Positions 54,513 to 64,000 of a stretch of DNA of 64,000 bases are shown in pieces. A model generated the notes under the pieces. That model searched no databases. It saw nothing but the letters and a program-made list of their open reading frames with translations, and was not told the origin of the DNA. Location: NCBI RefSeq assembly GCF_016904885.1, contig NZ_JADWYI010000001.1, positions 3,410,001 through 3,474,000 on the forward strand. The letters are read 5' to 3'. This DNA is from Archangium primigenium (GTDB lineage: Bacteria; Myxococcota; Myxococcia; Myxococcales; Myxococcaceae). Every line of letters begins with the position of its first letter. The stretch's first letter is position 1. A program made the position numbers and the translations under genes.

Positions 54513-55424
54513 TTAACGAATGGTGTAATTCTTGTGGACGGGCGAGCCGTTGCGCTCCAGATCGATCTCGATGCGCGAGGCTTCCTTGAGCTTGGTGTAG
54601 ACCTCGAGCGCCTTCTCCGGGCTGTTGAGGTCAAAGCCGTTGATGCGCTTGATGACGTCGCCGTTCTGCACGCCGATCTTCGAGTAGATGGAGTCGGGGC
54701 GGATGGAGAAGAGCTTGAAGCCCTGCGCCTGGCCGTCCTTGAAGGCCGGCACGATGCGCGCCTGCATGGCCACGTCGCTGAGGTTGGCGAGCGTGCGGTC
54801 GATCTCCGCGCGCGGCACCTCGTAGTCGTTCTCGCCCACGGCGCGGATGCCGCTGCCGTTGACGTTGGGGGCCTGCACGGGCGGACCGTTGGGCAGCGGG
54901 GGCGGGGTGTAGACGGCCACCGCGGCGCCGTCTCCCGGCTGGCCGTCGATGAACTCCTTGCGGCCGTTGTTGAGGATGACGACGCGCAGCCGCTCGATGT
55001 CGAGCACCTCGGCGCCCTGGATCCGGTCGCCCACCATGTACGTGGTGGAGCGCTGGTTGTTCATGTCCTGGATGGAGGCCACGCTCCAGAACTTGTCGCT
55101 GGCCACCAGCGTGCCGAGCAGCTTCACGCGCAGGCTGCTCTTCACCGGATCCGCGTTGGGATCCAGCTGGGGCGAGGTGGGCTCGGCCACCACGGGATCC
55201 GGCTCGGGCACCTTGATGCCGGTGACGTCCGACATGCGCTTGAGATCCAGCGAGGCCAGCGTCTCGGTGGGCTGGGCCTTCTGCCGGGCCGCCACTTCGC
55301 CGGACGGCAGGGGCGTCAGCGCCGCCTCGACGAACAGGTTCACCGTGCGCGCCACCAGCAGCGCCACCAGCACGATGAACACCAGGTTCACGGTCCAGAA
55401 GTATTTGCGGAAGAAGAGTTCCAT
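54513..55424 (-). CDS. gspC: Type II secretion coupling protein GspC
   Basis: The 303-residue protein has one N-terminal membrane helix (WTVNLVFIVLVALLVARTVNLFV), a homology-region domain (KLLGTLVASDKFWSVASIQDMNNQRSTTY), and a PDZ-like domain (FSIRPDSIYSKIGVQNGDVIKRINGFDL). It links the platform with GspD and may recruit substrates. ATG 55424 is supported by GGA upstream and by the sigma-54 promoter at 55457-55471, which lies inside the longer frame starting at 55472. Confidence 0.92.
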   Translation of the reverse strand: MELFFRKYFWTVNLVFIVLVALLVARTVNLFVEAALTPLPSGEVAARQKAQPTETLASLDLKRMSDVTGIKVPEPDPVVAEPTSPQLDPNADPVKSSLRVKLLGTLVASDKFWSVASIQDMNNQRSTTYMVGDRIQGAEVLDIERLRVVILNNGRKEFIDGQPGDGAAVAVYTPPPLPNGPPVQAPNVNGSGIRAVGENDYEVPRAEIDRTLANLSDVAMQARIVPAFKDGQAQGFKLFSIRPDSIYSKIGVQNGDVIKRINGFDLNSPEKALEVYTKLKEASRIEIDLERNGSPVHKNYTIR

Positions 55425-55456
55425 CACACGTCCAGGAAGGGCCTGCCCGGGATTGA

Positions 55457-55471
55457 GCAAGTGAGGTGCCA
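55457..55471 (-). promoter_or_regulatory. Sigma-54 promoter of the secretion operon
   Basis: On the minus strand TGGCAC (55471-55466), five bases, then TTGC (55460-55457) match the -24/-12 consensus, with exactly ten bases between the GG and the GC. The expected start site is near 55446, about 20 bases before gspC. An NtrC-type regulator gene lies directly upstream. Confidence 0.8.
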
Positions 55472-55576
55472 TCCCCGAAGGGAAGCAGGCAACCCGACCC
55501 TTACAGCCAAGCCCTTGAAATCATTCCGGAATAAGCGGGCGCCGTGCGCGTGTCCGTCCCGTGCGGCGCGGCGTGG

Positions 55577-55616
55577 GACAAAATGTCAACGCACGGGTCG
55601 CGTGACTGACGCGCTG

Positions 55617-55620
<4 letters not shown>
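55577..55620. promoter_or_regulatory. Candidate activator-binding repeats upstream of the sigma-54 promoter
   Basis: Two small inverted repeats, GACA-AAA-TGTC (55577-55587) and TGAC-GCGCT-GTCA (55607-55619, within GTGAC-N9-GTCAC), lie about 110-160 bases upstream of the -12 element. That is the usual distance for enhancer sites of sigma-54 activators. They share a TGTCA core. The right one overlaps the regulator's stop codon. This is inference from position and symmetry. Confidence 0.4.
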
Positions 55621-57035
<1,415 letters not shown>

Positions 57036-57059
57036 GGCGGGGCCCAGGCCATGCAATCC

Positions 57060-58073
57060 CTATTCCGTTTCCTCGCCGCCCAGGAGCGGGCCGCTCATCC
57101 GGCCGATGTCCTCCCGGTCGACCTTGTCCAGGTTGAAGCGGCGCGCGGCGGCGAGCAGCTTCGTCACCGTGGGGTCGAACTCGACGGGGCCCTCCTTCTT
57201 GAAGCGCAGGAAGTTGATGCGCGCCACGACGAAGTTCTTGAGGTAGGGGCTCTGCAGCCCGCGCGCCTTGAGCCCCTCCACCACGTGGCCCACGGCGTCG
57301 TCCAGCTCCAGGAGCCGGTCCGCGCGCGCCTCGCGCTCCGCCAGGGCCTCGGTGAGGGGCAGGGGGAGGAAGGACTCGGCGCGCTTGACGAAGGGCTGGT
57401 AGGCGCCGCCGGAGAAGCGGGGCCGCTTCTCGTAGGCGGCCCCGAGCGTGAGGAAGGCGGGCTCCTCGAACAGGTGGCCGAAGTCCACCTCGCGGCCGGT
57501 GCGCGCCCCCGTCAGGCCGCGCAGCATGCGGATGACCTCCAGCGAGCGCTCCTTGAGGTTGTGCGCCTTCTCCGTGTTGAGCGCGAGGATCTGATAGGCC
57601 ACGTCCTCCTCGGGCAGGACCAGGGCCATGATGGTGCGCGCCCCGAGCAGCTTGGAGGCCTGGAGCCGGTGGTTGCCGTTGGGCGTCCAGTACCGGCCCT
57701 CCTTGCGGATGGCGATGATGGGGTCGAGGAAGCGGTCCAGCCGCTCCATGGCGGAGGCGAGCCGCTTGACGTGGGGCTCGGACACGTCGCGCTGGTAGGG
57801 CGTGGGCTCCACCTTGTCGATGGGCAGGGCGGCGAACACCACCGTGTGCCCGCCGAGCGGATCCCGGTACTGGCCGAGCACCTGGGCCCCGTCTTCCAGC
57901 AGCCCCTGGACGAGCTCGGGCGCGGGCGCGTGGGCCTCGCTGGCCACCTCGGCGGGGGTGAGGCCCCGCGAGGACGGCTCGGCCTTCTTGCGCCGGGGCT
58001 TGCGCGGCGCGGTGCTGGCGGTCTTGCTGGCGGTCTTGCTGGCGGTCTTCTTGCGCGGCGTCTTCGCGGCCAT
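57060..58073 (-). CDS. ParB-like nuclease-fold protein
   Basis: The 337-residue protein has a ParB/sulfiredoxin N-terminal domain (IDKVEPTPYQRDVSEPHVKRLASAMERLD...YWTPNGNHRLQASKLLGA) where the GERRxRA box of true ParB reads GNHRLQA. It lacks an obvious ParB helix-turn-helix. The N-terminus holds short KTAS repeats (TASKTASKTAST), a basic tail perhaps used for DNA binding. It sits between the kinase and the regulator, seven and 24 bases from them, in one operon. A role in DNA or nucleotide binding linked to the two-component system is an inference. Confidence 0.82.
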   Translation of the reverse strand: MAAKTPRKKTASKTASKTASTAPRKPRRKKAEPSSRGLTPAEVASEAHAPAPELVQGLLEDGAQVLGQYRDPLGGHTVVFAALPIDKVEPTPYQRDVSEPHVKRLASAMERLDRFLDPIIAIRKEGRYWTPNGNHRLQASKLLGARTIMALVLPEEDVAYQILALNTEKAHNLKERSLEVIRMLRGLTGARTGREVDFGHLFEEPAFLTLGAAYEKRPRFSGGAYQPFVKRAESFLPLPLTEALAEREARADRLLELDDAVGHVVEGLKARGLQSPYLKNFVVARINFLRFKKEGPVEFDPTVTKLLAAARRFNLDKVDREDIGRMSGPLLGGEETE

Positions 58074-58080
58074 GGTCGGG

Positions 58081-59670
58081 CTACCTCTCGGCGGAAGGGG
58101 CGGGTGCCAGGGGAAGGATGATGTGGAAGGTGGTGCCGCCCCCCGGGGTGTCGGAGACCTCGATGCGGCCCGCGTGCGCCTCCACCACCTCGCGCGCCAC
58201 CCAGAGCCCCAGGCCCAGGCCGCCATAGTTGCGGGCGGACACGGCGCGCTCGAAGCGCTCGAAGATGCGGGCCTTGTCCTCGGGGCGGATGCCCAGGCCG
58301 TGGTCCACGAAGTCCAGGCGGGCCTGGCCGTCGCCGCCGCGCAGCCGCACCTCCACGGTGCGCCCCGCGCCGAACTTGAGCGCGTTGGACATCAGGTGGT
58401 GGAAGACCTGCGAGAGCCGGGGCGCGTCGAAGTCCCCCCGGGCGGGGCCCTCCATGCGCACCGAGAACTCCGTGCCCGCGCGCCGCGCCTCCTCCTCGGC
58501 CAGGGGGAGGGTCTCTCCGAGCAGCTCGGCCAGGTCCACGGGCGTGCGCGCGAGCGAGAGCTGCCCGCTGGTGATCTGCGACACGTCGAGCATCAGGTCC
58601 ACGAGCGAGGCGAGCCGACGCACGAAGCGCCGGGCCCGCACGAGCCGCTCCACGGCTTGGTGCTGCGCGCTCTCGCGCAGGCCCCGCTCGGCGATGTCCA
58701 GGTGCAGCTGGAAGGTGGCCAGGGGCGTGCGCAGCTCGTGCGAGGCCACGGACAGGAAGTCGTCCCGGGCCTGGATGGCCTCGGCCAGGTTCTCCCGGTG
58801 GGCGCGCTCGCGCGTCACCTCGCGGCGCATGCGCACCAGCTCCAGGTTGGAGCGCACCCGGGCCAGCAGCTCCTGGGCGGAGAAGGGCTTGACGAGGTAG
58901 TCGTCCGCTCCGGCGTCCAGGGCCTCGAGCATGGACTGCTCGCCGGCGCGCGCGGACAGCAGGAGGATGGGCAGGTGCTGGGTGGGGCTGGCGCTGCGCA
59001 GGGCCCGCAGCAGGCCCACCCCGTCCAGGCGCGGCATCATCACGTCGGTGAGCACCAGGTCCGGCGGACGGGCCAGGGCCGACTCCAGCGCCGCCTGGCC
59101 GTCCTCCACGTCCTCCACCTCGAACTCCTGGGCCAGCACCCGGTGCACATAGCCGCGCATGTCCGCGTCGTCGTCCACGAGCAGCAGCCGCCCGAGGCGC
59201 CGGGGGGGCTCGGTGGGGTCCGTCGATCCGGCGGGGAGATCCCGCCGGGTGAAGCGCGTCACGTCCTCCACCTGGTGCACCACGTAGAGCAGCTGGCCCG
59301 CGGCGTCGAGGATGGGGGTGTTGCGCGGGCTCCAGTAGCGCTCCTCGACGCCGCCGCCCTCGGCCTCGGGCCGGGGAATGTTGTAGCGCTGCACGTCCAT
59401 GACGTCCGGCTCCCGGGTGCGCAGCACGCGCTCGAGCGAGGCGCGCAGATGCACGGCCACCGAGGCGGTGTCCTGCTCGGCCGACTCGCCCCAGAACACC
59501 TCGAAGACGTTGCGGCCCACGAGCTGCTCGCGGCGCATGCGCACGGCGCGCAGGTAGGCGTTGCTCGTGGCGACGATGTCGAAGCGGGGGGTGAGGACGA
59601 GGCAGGCCGCGGATCCCGCCTCGAAGAGGGCCTGGAAGTCCAGGGTCGACGGGGACGACGGTGCGCTCAT
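58081..59670 (-). CDS. PAS-receiver-histidine kinase hybrid
   Basis: The 529-residue protein has an N-terminal PAS domain (about 10-140) and then a receiver domain (LLLVDDDAD; phosphoacceptor D209 in LTDVMMPRLDG; K261). HisKA follows with H311 in SHELRTPLA, then the ATPase with N, G1 (DHGLGI) and G2 (YGGLGLGLWVA). The receiver in front of the kinase is uncommon in order. No membrane segment is seen, so it senses a cytoplasmic signal. It heads the operon with the ParB-like protein and the NtrC regulator. ATG 59670 was chosen at the start of the PAS region; no good ribosome site is seen. Confidence 0.93.
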   Translation of the reverse strand: MSAPSSPSTLDFQALFEAGSAACLVLTPRFDIVATSNAYLRAVRMRREQLVGRNVFEVFWGESAEQDTASVAVHLRASLERVLRTREPDVMDVQRYNIPRPEAEGGGVEERYWSPRNTPILDAAGQLLYVVHQVEDVTRFTRRDLPAGSTDPTEPPRRLGRLLLVDDDADMRGYVHRVLAQEFEVEDVEDGQAALESALARPPDLVLTDVMMPRLDGVGLLRALRSASPTQHLPILLLSARAGEQSMLEALDAGADDYLVKPFSAQELLARVRSNLELVRMRREVTRERAHRENLAEAIQARDDFLSVASHELRTPLATFQLHLDIAERGLRESAQHQAVERLVRARRFVRRLASLVDLMLDVSQITSGQLSLARTPVDLAELLGETLPLAEEEARRAGTEFSVRMEGPARGDFDAPRLSQVFHHLMSNALKFGAGRTVEVRLRGGDGQARLDFVDHGLGIRPEDKARIFERFERAVSARNYGGLGLGLWVAREVVEAHAGRIEVSDTPGGGTTFHIILPLAPAPSAER

Positions 59671-59895
59671 GGATTCGGGCTCGTGCGAGGGAGGAACTGC
59701 CGGTGCCAGACACCTCATGCTTCCGCATCGCACGATGGGAGTCATCCCCTTGTTGCGCCGTGTCGAGCCCCATCCCCCCCGGGTGTGGACTGGTGGCCAA
59801 CCCGACCGTCCGGACGCGTGCCGCCGGGGATGATGCGTCGCGTCATGGCGGGGTTGCACCCAAGGGAGGTTCGCCAACGTAAGATGCGAGGCCGC

Positions 59896-61905
59896 ATGCC
59901 TCCCCCCAGCCGCCCGCCCTCCCGTAGACCCTCATCCGACGCCCAGGGACACGAGTCGCAGGACAACACCCGCATCCGCTCGGCGCTGCGCGCGCCGACG
60001 GCCGAGGAGGAGGAGCCGCGGTATCCGGAGGCGGGGGAGGGCGGTGACGAGGACTTCGACGAGTCGGAGCTGCAGGACGACAACTCGGAGTCCACGCGGG
60101 CCGGCCCTCCGCTGACGATGGAGATCATCGAGGGGCCCAACCAGGGCCGGCGCAAGCGCTTCCAGGGCGTGCGCATGGTGATTGGCCGGGGGCAGGACTG
60201 CGACTTCATGCTCGAGGACCAGTCGGTGTCGCGCCGGCACGTGGAGCTGGTCTACGGGGGCGCGAGCGGGGTGATGCTGCGTGACCTGGTGAGCGGCAAC
60301 GGCACCCGGGTGAACGACGAGCGCGTGGAGGACGTGCTGCTCAAGCACGGGGACGTCATCCACATTGGCCGCACGAAGCTGCGCTTCATCGACGAGCTGG
60401 AGCGCATCAAGCTCAAGCGCCAGGCGGTGGAGGAGGCCGAGCGCAAGCAGAAGGAGGAGGACGCGCAGGCGGAGCGCGACGCGCAGGAGGCCGCCGAGGC
60501 CGCGCGCAAGGCGGAGGAAGAGGCCGTCGCCAAGGCCGCGGCCGAGGCCGCCGCCGCGGAGGCCGCCGGCGCGCAGGACCCCTCCACGGTGAAGATGGGC
60601 ACCCCGGTGCCGGGCACGGACGGGCAGACCCAGGTGCGGGCGCTGCGGGACATTCCCCGGCGCGCGGCGGGCAAGAACGATCCCATGCGCCTGATGGTGG
60701 CGGGCGTGCTGGTGGTGGTGCTCGCGCTCATCGGCCTGGGCACGCTCTTCATCAAGCGCGGCCCGCCCCCGCCTCCTCCCCAGAGCGCCAAGAAGCTCCG
60801 GGCGCAGAACCTGTTGCAGGAGGCGCGCGCGGCCTTCCGCGCGGGGGACTACGCGGAGGCGGTGGACCTGGCCACCCAGGCGGACACGCTCTTTCCGGGC
60901 GTGAGCACGGATGGCTTCCTGCAGGCGGCGCGCGCGGAGCTGGCCGTGGTGGAGGCGTTCGCGCGGATCCGCACCCTGCTCAACCAGGGCCAGTTCGACG
61001 ACGCGGCGCGCCTCCTGGACGCCACGCCCCACGGCACCGCGCAGAGCACCGAGGAGACGCGCGCGAAGCTGGAGACCGAGATCGCCGAGGCACGGCTCAC
61101 CCATGCGATCCGCCAGGTGGAGGCGGCCCTGGAGGCACGCGACCCCAAGACGGCGCGGGCGCTCATCGCCCAGCTGCCCGTGGACCAGCAGGTGACGTAC
61201 CTGGGCCGGGTGGCGGAGCTGGAGGACCAACTCGCCCAGGAGGCCACGGACTCGGCCACCCGGGACCGCAACCAGCGGGCCGCCGCGGCGCGCCGGGCCC
61301 AGGAGCAGCGCGCGGCGTTCATCGTCGCCGCCTTCGGCACCGTGCAGCAGCGCTTCGAGTCCGGCGACTACTCGCGCGCGGCGCTCGAGTGTGACCGGGT
61401 CATCGAGAACAACGCGGCCGACAAGGAGATCCGCGACCGGGCCCGCGAGCTCAAGAAGCTCATCCCCGAGTTCTCGCGCTACTACCAGGACGCCCAGCGC
61501 AAGCTGGCGGCCAACTCGCTGGAGGCCGCGGCGCGTCCCCTGCGCACGGCGTCCGACCTGTACCGGCGCATCGGCTTCGTGGGATCGCTGGCGGAGACCA
61601 TGAACACCCAGCTCGCGCGCACCTCCGTGGTGGCGGGCAAGGCCGCCCTGGGACGCAACGAGCTGGAGGGCGCGGCGGGCTTCTTCAAGGAAGCGCTGCG
61701 CCTCAACCCGGGGGACTCCGCCGCCCAGGCGGGCCTGGACGGGGTGCAGGACCGGCTGGAGACGGCGTTCCGGCAGGCCTACATGCAGCGCGATCGGGAC
61801 CCGGAGCGCTCGCTGGAGACGTTCCGGATGATTTCCCGGCTGGCCCCGGAGGGCTCGGACGTGAAGAGCCGGGCGGACGCGCAACTTCAAGAGGTGGTGC
61901 CCTAG
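59896..61905 (+). CDS. FHA domain membrane protein with TPR-like C-terminus
   Basis: The 669-residue protein begins with a Pro/Ser-rich and acidic stretch. An FHA domain follows at about 70-165 (VIGRGQDCDFML...SVSRRHVEL...GNGTRVND), binding phosphothreonine. A charged Ala-Glu-rich coiled coil comes next (EEAERKQKEEDAQAERDAQEAAEAARK). One membrane helix (MLVAGVLVVVLALIGLGTLF region, about 270-290) leads into a periplasmic helical repeat domain. ATG 59896 is a compromise (GAGG four bases upstream); ATG 59884 in the same frame is possible. It is likely to read Ser/Thr-kinase signals at the envelope. The next gene follows by 43 bases. Confidence 0.88.
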   Translation: MPPPSRPPSRRPSSDAQGHESQDNTRIRSALRAPTAEEEEPRYPEAGEGGDEDFDESELQDDNSESTRAGPPLTMEIIEGPNQGRRKRFQGVRMVIGRGQDCDFMLEDQSVSRRHVELVYGGASGVMLRDLVSGNGTRVNDERVEDVLLKHGDVIHIGRTKLRFIDELERIKLKRQAVEEAERKQKEEDAQAERDAQEAAEAARKAEEEAVAKAAAEAAAAEAAGAQDPSTVKMGTPVPGTDGQTQVRALRDIPRRAAGKNDPMRLMVAGVLVVVLALIGLGTLFIKRGPPPPPPQSAKKLRAQNLLQEARAAFRAGDYAEAVDLATQADTLFPGVSTDGFLQAARAELAVVEAFARIRTLLNQGQFDDAARLLDATPHGTAQSTEETRAKLETEIAEARLTHAIRQVEAALEARDPKTARALIAQLPVDQQVTYLGRVAELEDQLAQEATDSATRDRNQRAAAARRAQEQRAAFIVAAFGTVQQRFESGDYSRAALECDRVIENNAADKEIRDRARELKKLIPEFSRYYQDAQRKLAANSLEAAARPLRTASDLYRRIGFVGSLAETMNTQLARTSVVAGKAALGRNELEGAAGFFKEALRLNPGDSAAQAGLDGVQDRLETAFRQAYMQRDRDPERSLETFRMISRLAPEGSDVKSRADAQLQEVVP

Positions 61906-61948
61906 CCGGGTGCGGTAGGGTGGTGGCTCGCAATCCGGGAGGAGTGGG

Positions 61949-63286
61949 ATGAACGAGTCATCGCTGCGGGAGCTGGGGCTGGATCTGCTGGAGGACCGTC
62001 AATTCGAGCGCGCCCTGGCGGTGTTCGCCGAGGCGGTGCGCCGGGTTCCCGCGGACCACCGCGCGCGCATGCTGGCGGCCCGCTGTCTGGCGGAGCTGGG
62101 CGAGCGCGAGCGCGCCGTCACCGTCTATCACGCCTGCGCCGAGGGCCTGCTGCGGCGCGACTACCTGCTGTCCGCCATGGCCGCCTGCAAGCTGGGGCTG
62201 GAGCTGGCCCCCCAGGAGCGGCGCCTGCGCGACACGCTCGTGCGGCTGCATGCCCGCGCCTCGCGCAGCGCCGCGGGCCGCGCCTCGGTGCCGCCGCCCC
62301 TGCCCCCCGAGACGCTCTTCGACGGCAAGGTGGAGACGGATCTCATGGGCATGTCGGGCGAGGAGCTGAGCGACCGCGCCATCGAGGTGCTCGCCGCGCC
62401 GGACCCGGGAGGCTCGGCCAACCCGAACGATCGGCCGCCCCTGCCGCTGTTCGCCGACCTGGAGCTGGACGTCTTCATCGACCTGGTCACGCGCATGGGC
62501 TACCGCGCCATCAAGGCCGAGGAGGTGGTGACGGCCGAGGGCGGCTCCGCGGACTGCCTGGACGTCATCGTCGCGGGCAAGGCCGAGGTGACGCGCAAGG
62601 TGGCCGGCGAGGACCGCACGCTGGGCTTCCTCGGCGGCGGCTCCATCTTCGGCGAGCTGTCGCTGCTCACCGGCACGCCCCCCACCGCCACGGTGACGGC
62701 CGTGGTGGACATGGAGGTGTTCGAGCTGCGCCGCGAGCACTTCAACGCCGTGGCCAAGAACCACCCCTCGCTGCCGCAGGTGCTCGCCCAGTTCGCGCAC
62801 AAGCGCATGGAGCGCAACCTCACCGCCACCTCGCCCCTGTTCCAGCCCATGCCCGAGTCCGAGCGCGCCGCGCTCTTCCAGCGCTTCGCCTTCCGGGCCC
62901 TGCAGCCCGGCGAGCAGGTGCTGGTGGAGGGCGAGCACTCCCCGGGCCTGTTCCTCGTGCTCGCCGGGGAGCTGGTGGTGCAGAAGGAGGACCCGGAGGG
63001 CGGCACCGTGCGCCTGGGCGTGCTGCGCGAGGGGGAGGTGGCCGGGGAGATCTCCCTGCTCACGGGCCTGCGCGCCACGGCCACGGTGGTGTCCTCGCGC
63101 AAGACGGCCACGGCGTTCCTCGCGCGCGCGTCCTTCCATGAGCTGGTGAAGGCCTACCCGCACATCCAGAAGTACCTGGAGCAGCTGTCCGACCGCCGGC
63201 TCAAGCAGATCGGCGAGGCCCTGCGCCCCGCGGAGATCCTCGACGCGGACGAGCTGCTGGAGACGGACGGACAGGCCGCCTCATGA
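61949..63286 (+). CDS. Protein with TPR-like N-terminus and two cyclic-nucleotide-binding domains
   Basis: The 445-residue protein starts after GGAGGAG. The first 120 residues are TPR-like helices (ALAVFAEAVRRVPADHRARMLAARCLAELGERERAV). Two cyclic-nucleotide-binding domains follow, with the phosphate-binding cassettes GGGSIFGELSLLTG...PTATVTA and EGEVAGEISLLTG...RATATVV. The first keeps the FGE motif; the second has AGE. There is no helix-turn-helix, so it is not a Crp-type activator. It overlaps the next gene as ATGA, so the two are coupled. Confidence 0.9.
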   Translation: MNESSLRELGLDLLEDRQFERALAVFAEAVRRVPADHRARMLAARCLAELGERERAVTVYHACAEGLLRRDYLLSAMAACKLGLELAPQERRLRDTLVRLHARASRSAAGRASVPPPLPPETLFDGKVETDLMGMSGEELSDRAIEVLAAPDPGGSANPNDRPPLPLFADLELDVFIDLVTRMGYRAIKAEEVVTAEGGSADCLDVIVAGKAEVTRKVAGEDRTLGFLGGGSIFGELSLLTGTPPTATVTAVVDMEVFELRREHFNAVAKNHPSLPQVLAQFAHKRMERNLTATSPLFQPMPESERAALFQRFAFRALQPGEQVLVEGEHSPGLFLVLAGELVVQKEDPEGGTVRLGVLREGEVAGEISLLTGLRATATVVSSRKTATAFLARASFHELVKAYPHIQKYLEQLSDRRLKQIGEALRPAEILDADELLETDGQAAS

Positions 63287-63774
63287 TGCTCACGCGAGGT
63301 CAGGTGTTGGGCGTGGTGGTGGCGCTCGTGGCCGCGGGCCTGGTGTTGGCGCTCTGGCCCCGCGAGGAGCCGGGGGTGAAGGAGGCCATCACCCAGCGCA
63401 TCGTCCAGATGACCGACGCGGCCGAGCGCAAGGACATGGCCGAGCTGATGGACGGCGTGTCCGAGTCCTTCGCCTCGGGCGAGGGGTGGAACAAGCAGCA
63501 GCTCAAGAGCGTGCTGCTCGGCCAGGTGCTGCGCGGCACCTGGGTGCGCGTGTTCGTCAAGGACCTGCAGGTCACCGAGGTGTCGCCCTCGCGCGGGGAC
63601 GTGCGGGTGAAGATCATCTTCGGCCGCTCGCAGTCGGACACGCTGGAGACGCTCGCGCGCGACAGCGTGCTCAGCGCCTACCTCATCGAGGGCGCCTTCC
63701 AGAAGGAAGCGGATGGGGAGTGGCGCGCCGTGGAGGCCCGGCACCGCAACATGAGCCCGGGCGAGCTGTTCTAG
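63283..63774 (+). CDS. Hypothetical membrane-anchored protein, NTF2-like
   Basis: The 163-residue protein has an N-terminal membrane anchor (VLGVVVALVAAGLVLALW) followed by a domain that looks NTF2/SnoaL-like (helices EAITQRIVQMTDAAERKDMAELMDGVSESF, then strands VRVFVKDLQVTEV, VRVKIIFGRS). The ATG overlaps the stop of the cyclic-nucleotide protein, so it belongs to that operon. Its TAG stop overlaps that of the convergent gene. Confidence 0.8.
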   Translation: MMLTRGQVLGVVVALVAAGLVLALWPREEPGVKEAITQRIVQMTDAAERKDMAELMDGVSESFASGEGWNKQQLKSVLLGQVLRGTWVRVFVKDLQVTEVSPSRGDVRVKIIFGRSQSDTLETLARDSVLSAYLIEGAFQKEADGEWRAVEARHRNMSPGELF

Positions 63775-64000
63775 CGCAGCAGCGTCTCCGCCTCGGTGTG
63801 CCACGTGCGGGCCATGGCGGCCTGCCGCGCCTCCGTCAGCCGCCGCTCCACGTCCTGGGCCTGGCGCCGCAGCGCCTCCAGGGGCACGCCCTGCTGCCGG
63901 GCCCGGCTCAGGCCGAGGTAGTGCCGCTGACAGCCCTGGGAGAAGTCCCCCTGGAGGAAGAACAGCCGGCCCAGGGCCTCGTAGGCCTCGGGCATCGTGC
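63771..64000 (-). CDS. TPR-like protein, C-terminal fragment (N-terminus beyond right edge)
   Basis: The visible end (at least 76 residues) reads YEALGRLFFLQGDFSQGCQRHYLGLSRARQQG..., a TPR-like repeat followed by a helical tail. The frame is open to the window edge, and whether it starts at ATG 63995 or earlier is not decidable here; a longer protein is likelier. Its TAG stop shares the bases CTAG with the TAG of the convergent NTF2-like gene. Confidence 0.65.
   Translation of the reverse strand, partial: TMPEAYEALGRLFFLQGDFSQGCQRHYLGLSRARQQGVPLEALRRQAQDVERRLTEARQAAMARTWHTEAETLLR

Noticed and set aside
55545-55590. TTGACA on the minus strand as a sigma-70 -35 box for gspC
   Set aside because: No acceptable -10 follows at 16-18 bases, whereas the sigma-54 element closer to gspC is near perfect.
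57802-59895. Upstream extension of the FHA gene
   Set aside because: The open frame continues far left but only as antisense of the histidine kinase; the FHA protein's own features begin after 59896.

Overview
The window is very GC-rich and reads as the chromosome of a fruiting myxobacterium, most likely Cystobacteraceae/Archangiaceae. The support is a Ser/Thr kinase paired with a DUF2381 (TIGR02268 family) protein, tandem PEGA proteins, several sigma-54 activators including one with FHA domains, FHA and cyclic-nucleotide scaffold proteins, a type II secretion operon starting at gspC, and a giant modular PKS. Genus and species cannot be fixed by reading alone. No insertion sequence, CRISPR array or prophage was seen.

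Left part (1-17.0 kb): one continuous leftward reading frame of at least 4,977 codons runs off the left edge. It is a type I polyketide synthase with four ketosynthases, four or five carrier proteins, two ketoreductases, two dehydratases and a dehydratase-like domain, but no working acyltransferase. The first three KS are of trans-AT type. The fourth looks like a cis-AT KS and is followed by a decayed AT whose catalytic Ser is Gly. The protein begins with DH-ACP, so it should receive a chain from another PKS protein. Divergent from it lies an SAM methyltransferase, then a convergent zinc alcohol dehydrogenase; this end looks like the edge of the biosynthetic cluster.

Middle (17.2-41 kb): tRNA-His and tRNA-Arg, then leftward genes for a repeat-bearing hypothetical protein, a cysteine-free glutaredoxin-like protein, the DUF2381/kinase pair, Rho with an Arg/Gln-rich insertion, an operon of two PEGA proteins plus SppA carrying a beta-barrel-like N-terminus, and parC-parE. 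A rightward block follows with a metallo-beta-lactamase-fold hydrolase, a serine hydrolase, an S46 peptidase and a Cys-rich hypothetical protein, then a leftward ECF sigma factor and a twin-FHA sigma-54 activator.

Right part (41-64 kb): a complete leftward type II secretion operon, gspC-D-E-F-(48-aa membrane peptide)-G-(GspG-like)-H-I-J-K-L-M-N. A near-perfect sigma-54 promoter lies just upstream of gspC, with small inverted repeats further upstream. Next to it is a three-gene operon of PAS-REC-histidine kinase, ParB-like protein and NtrC-type regulator, which makes a local regulatory circuit for secretion plausible. The window closes with a rightward FHA/cyclic-nucleotide/NTF2-like operon and a partial convergent gene.
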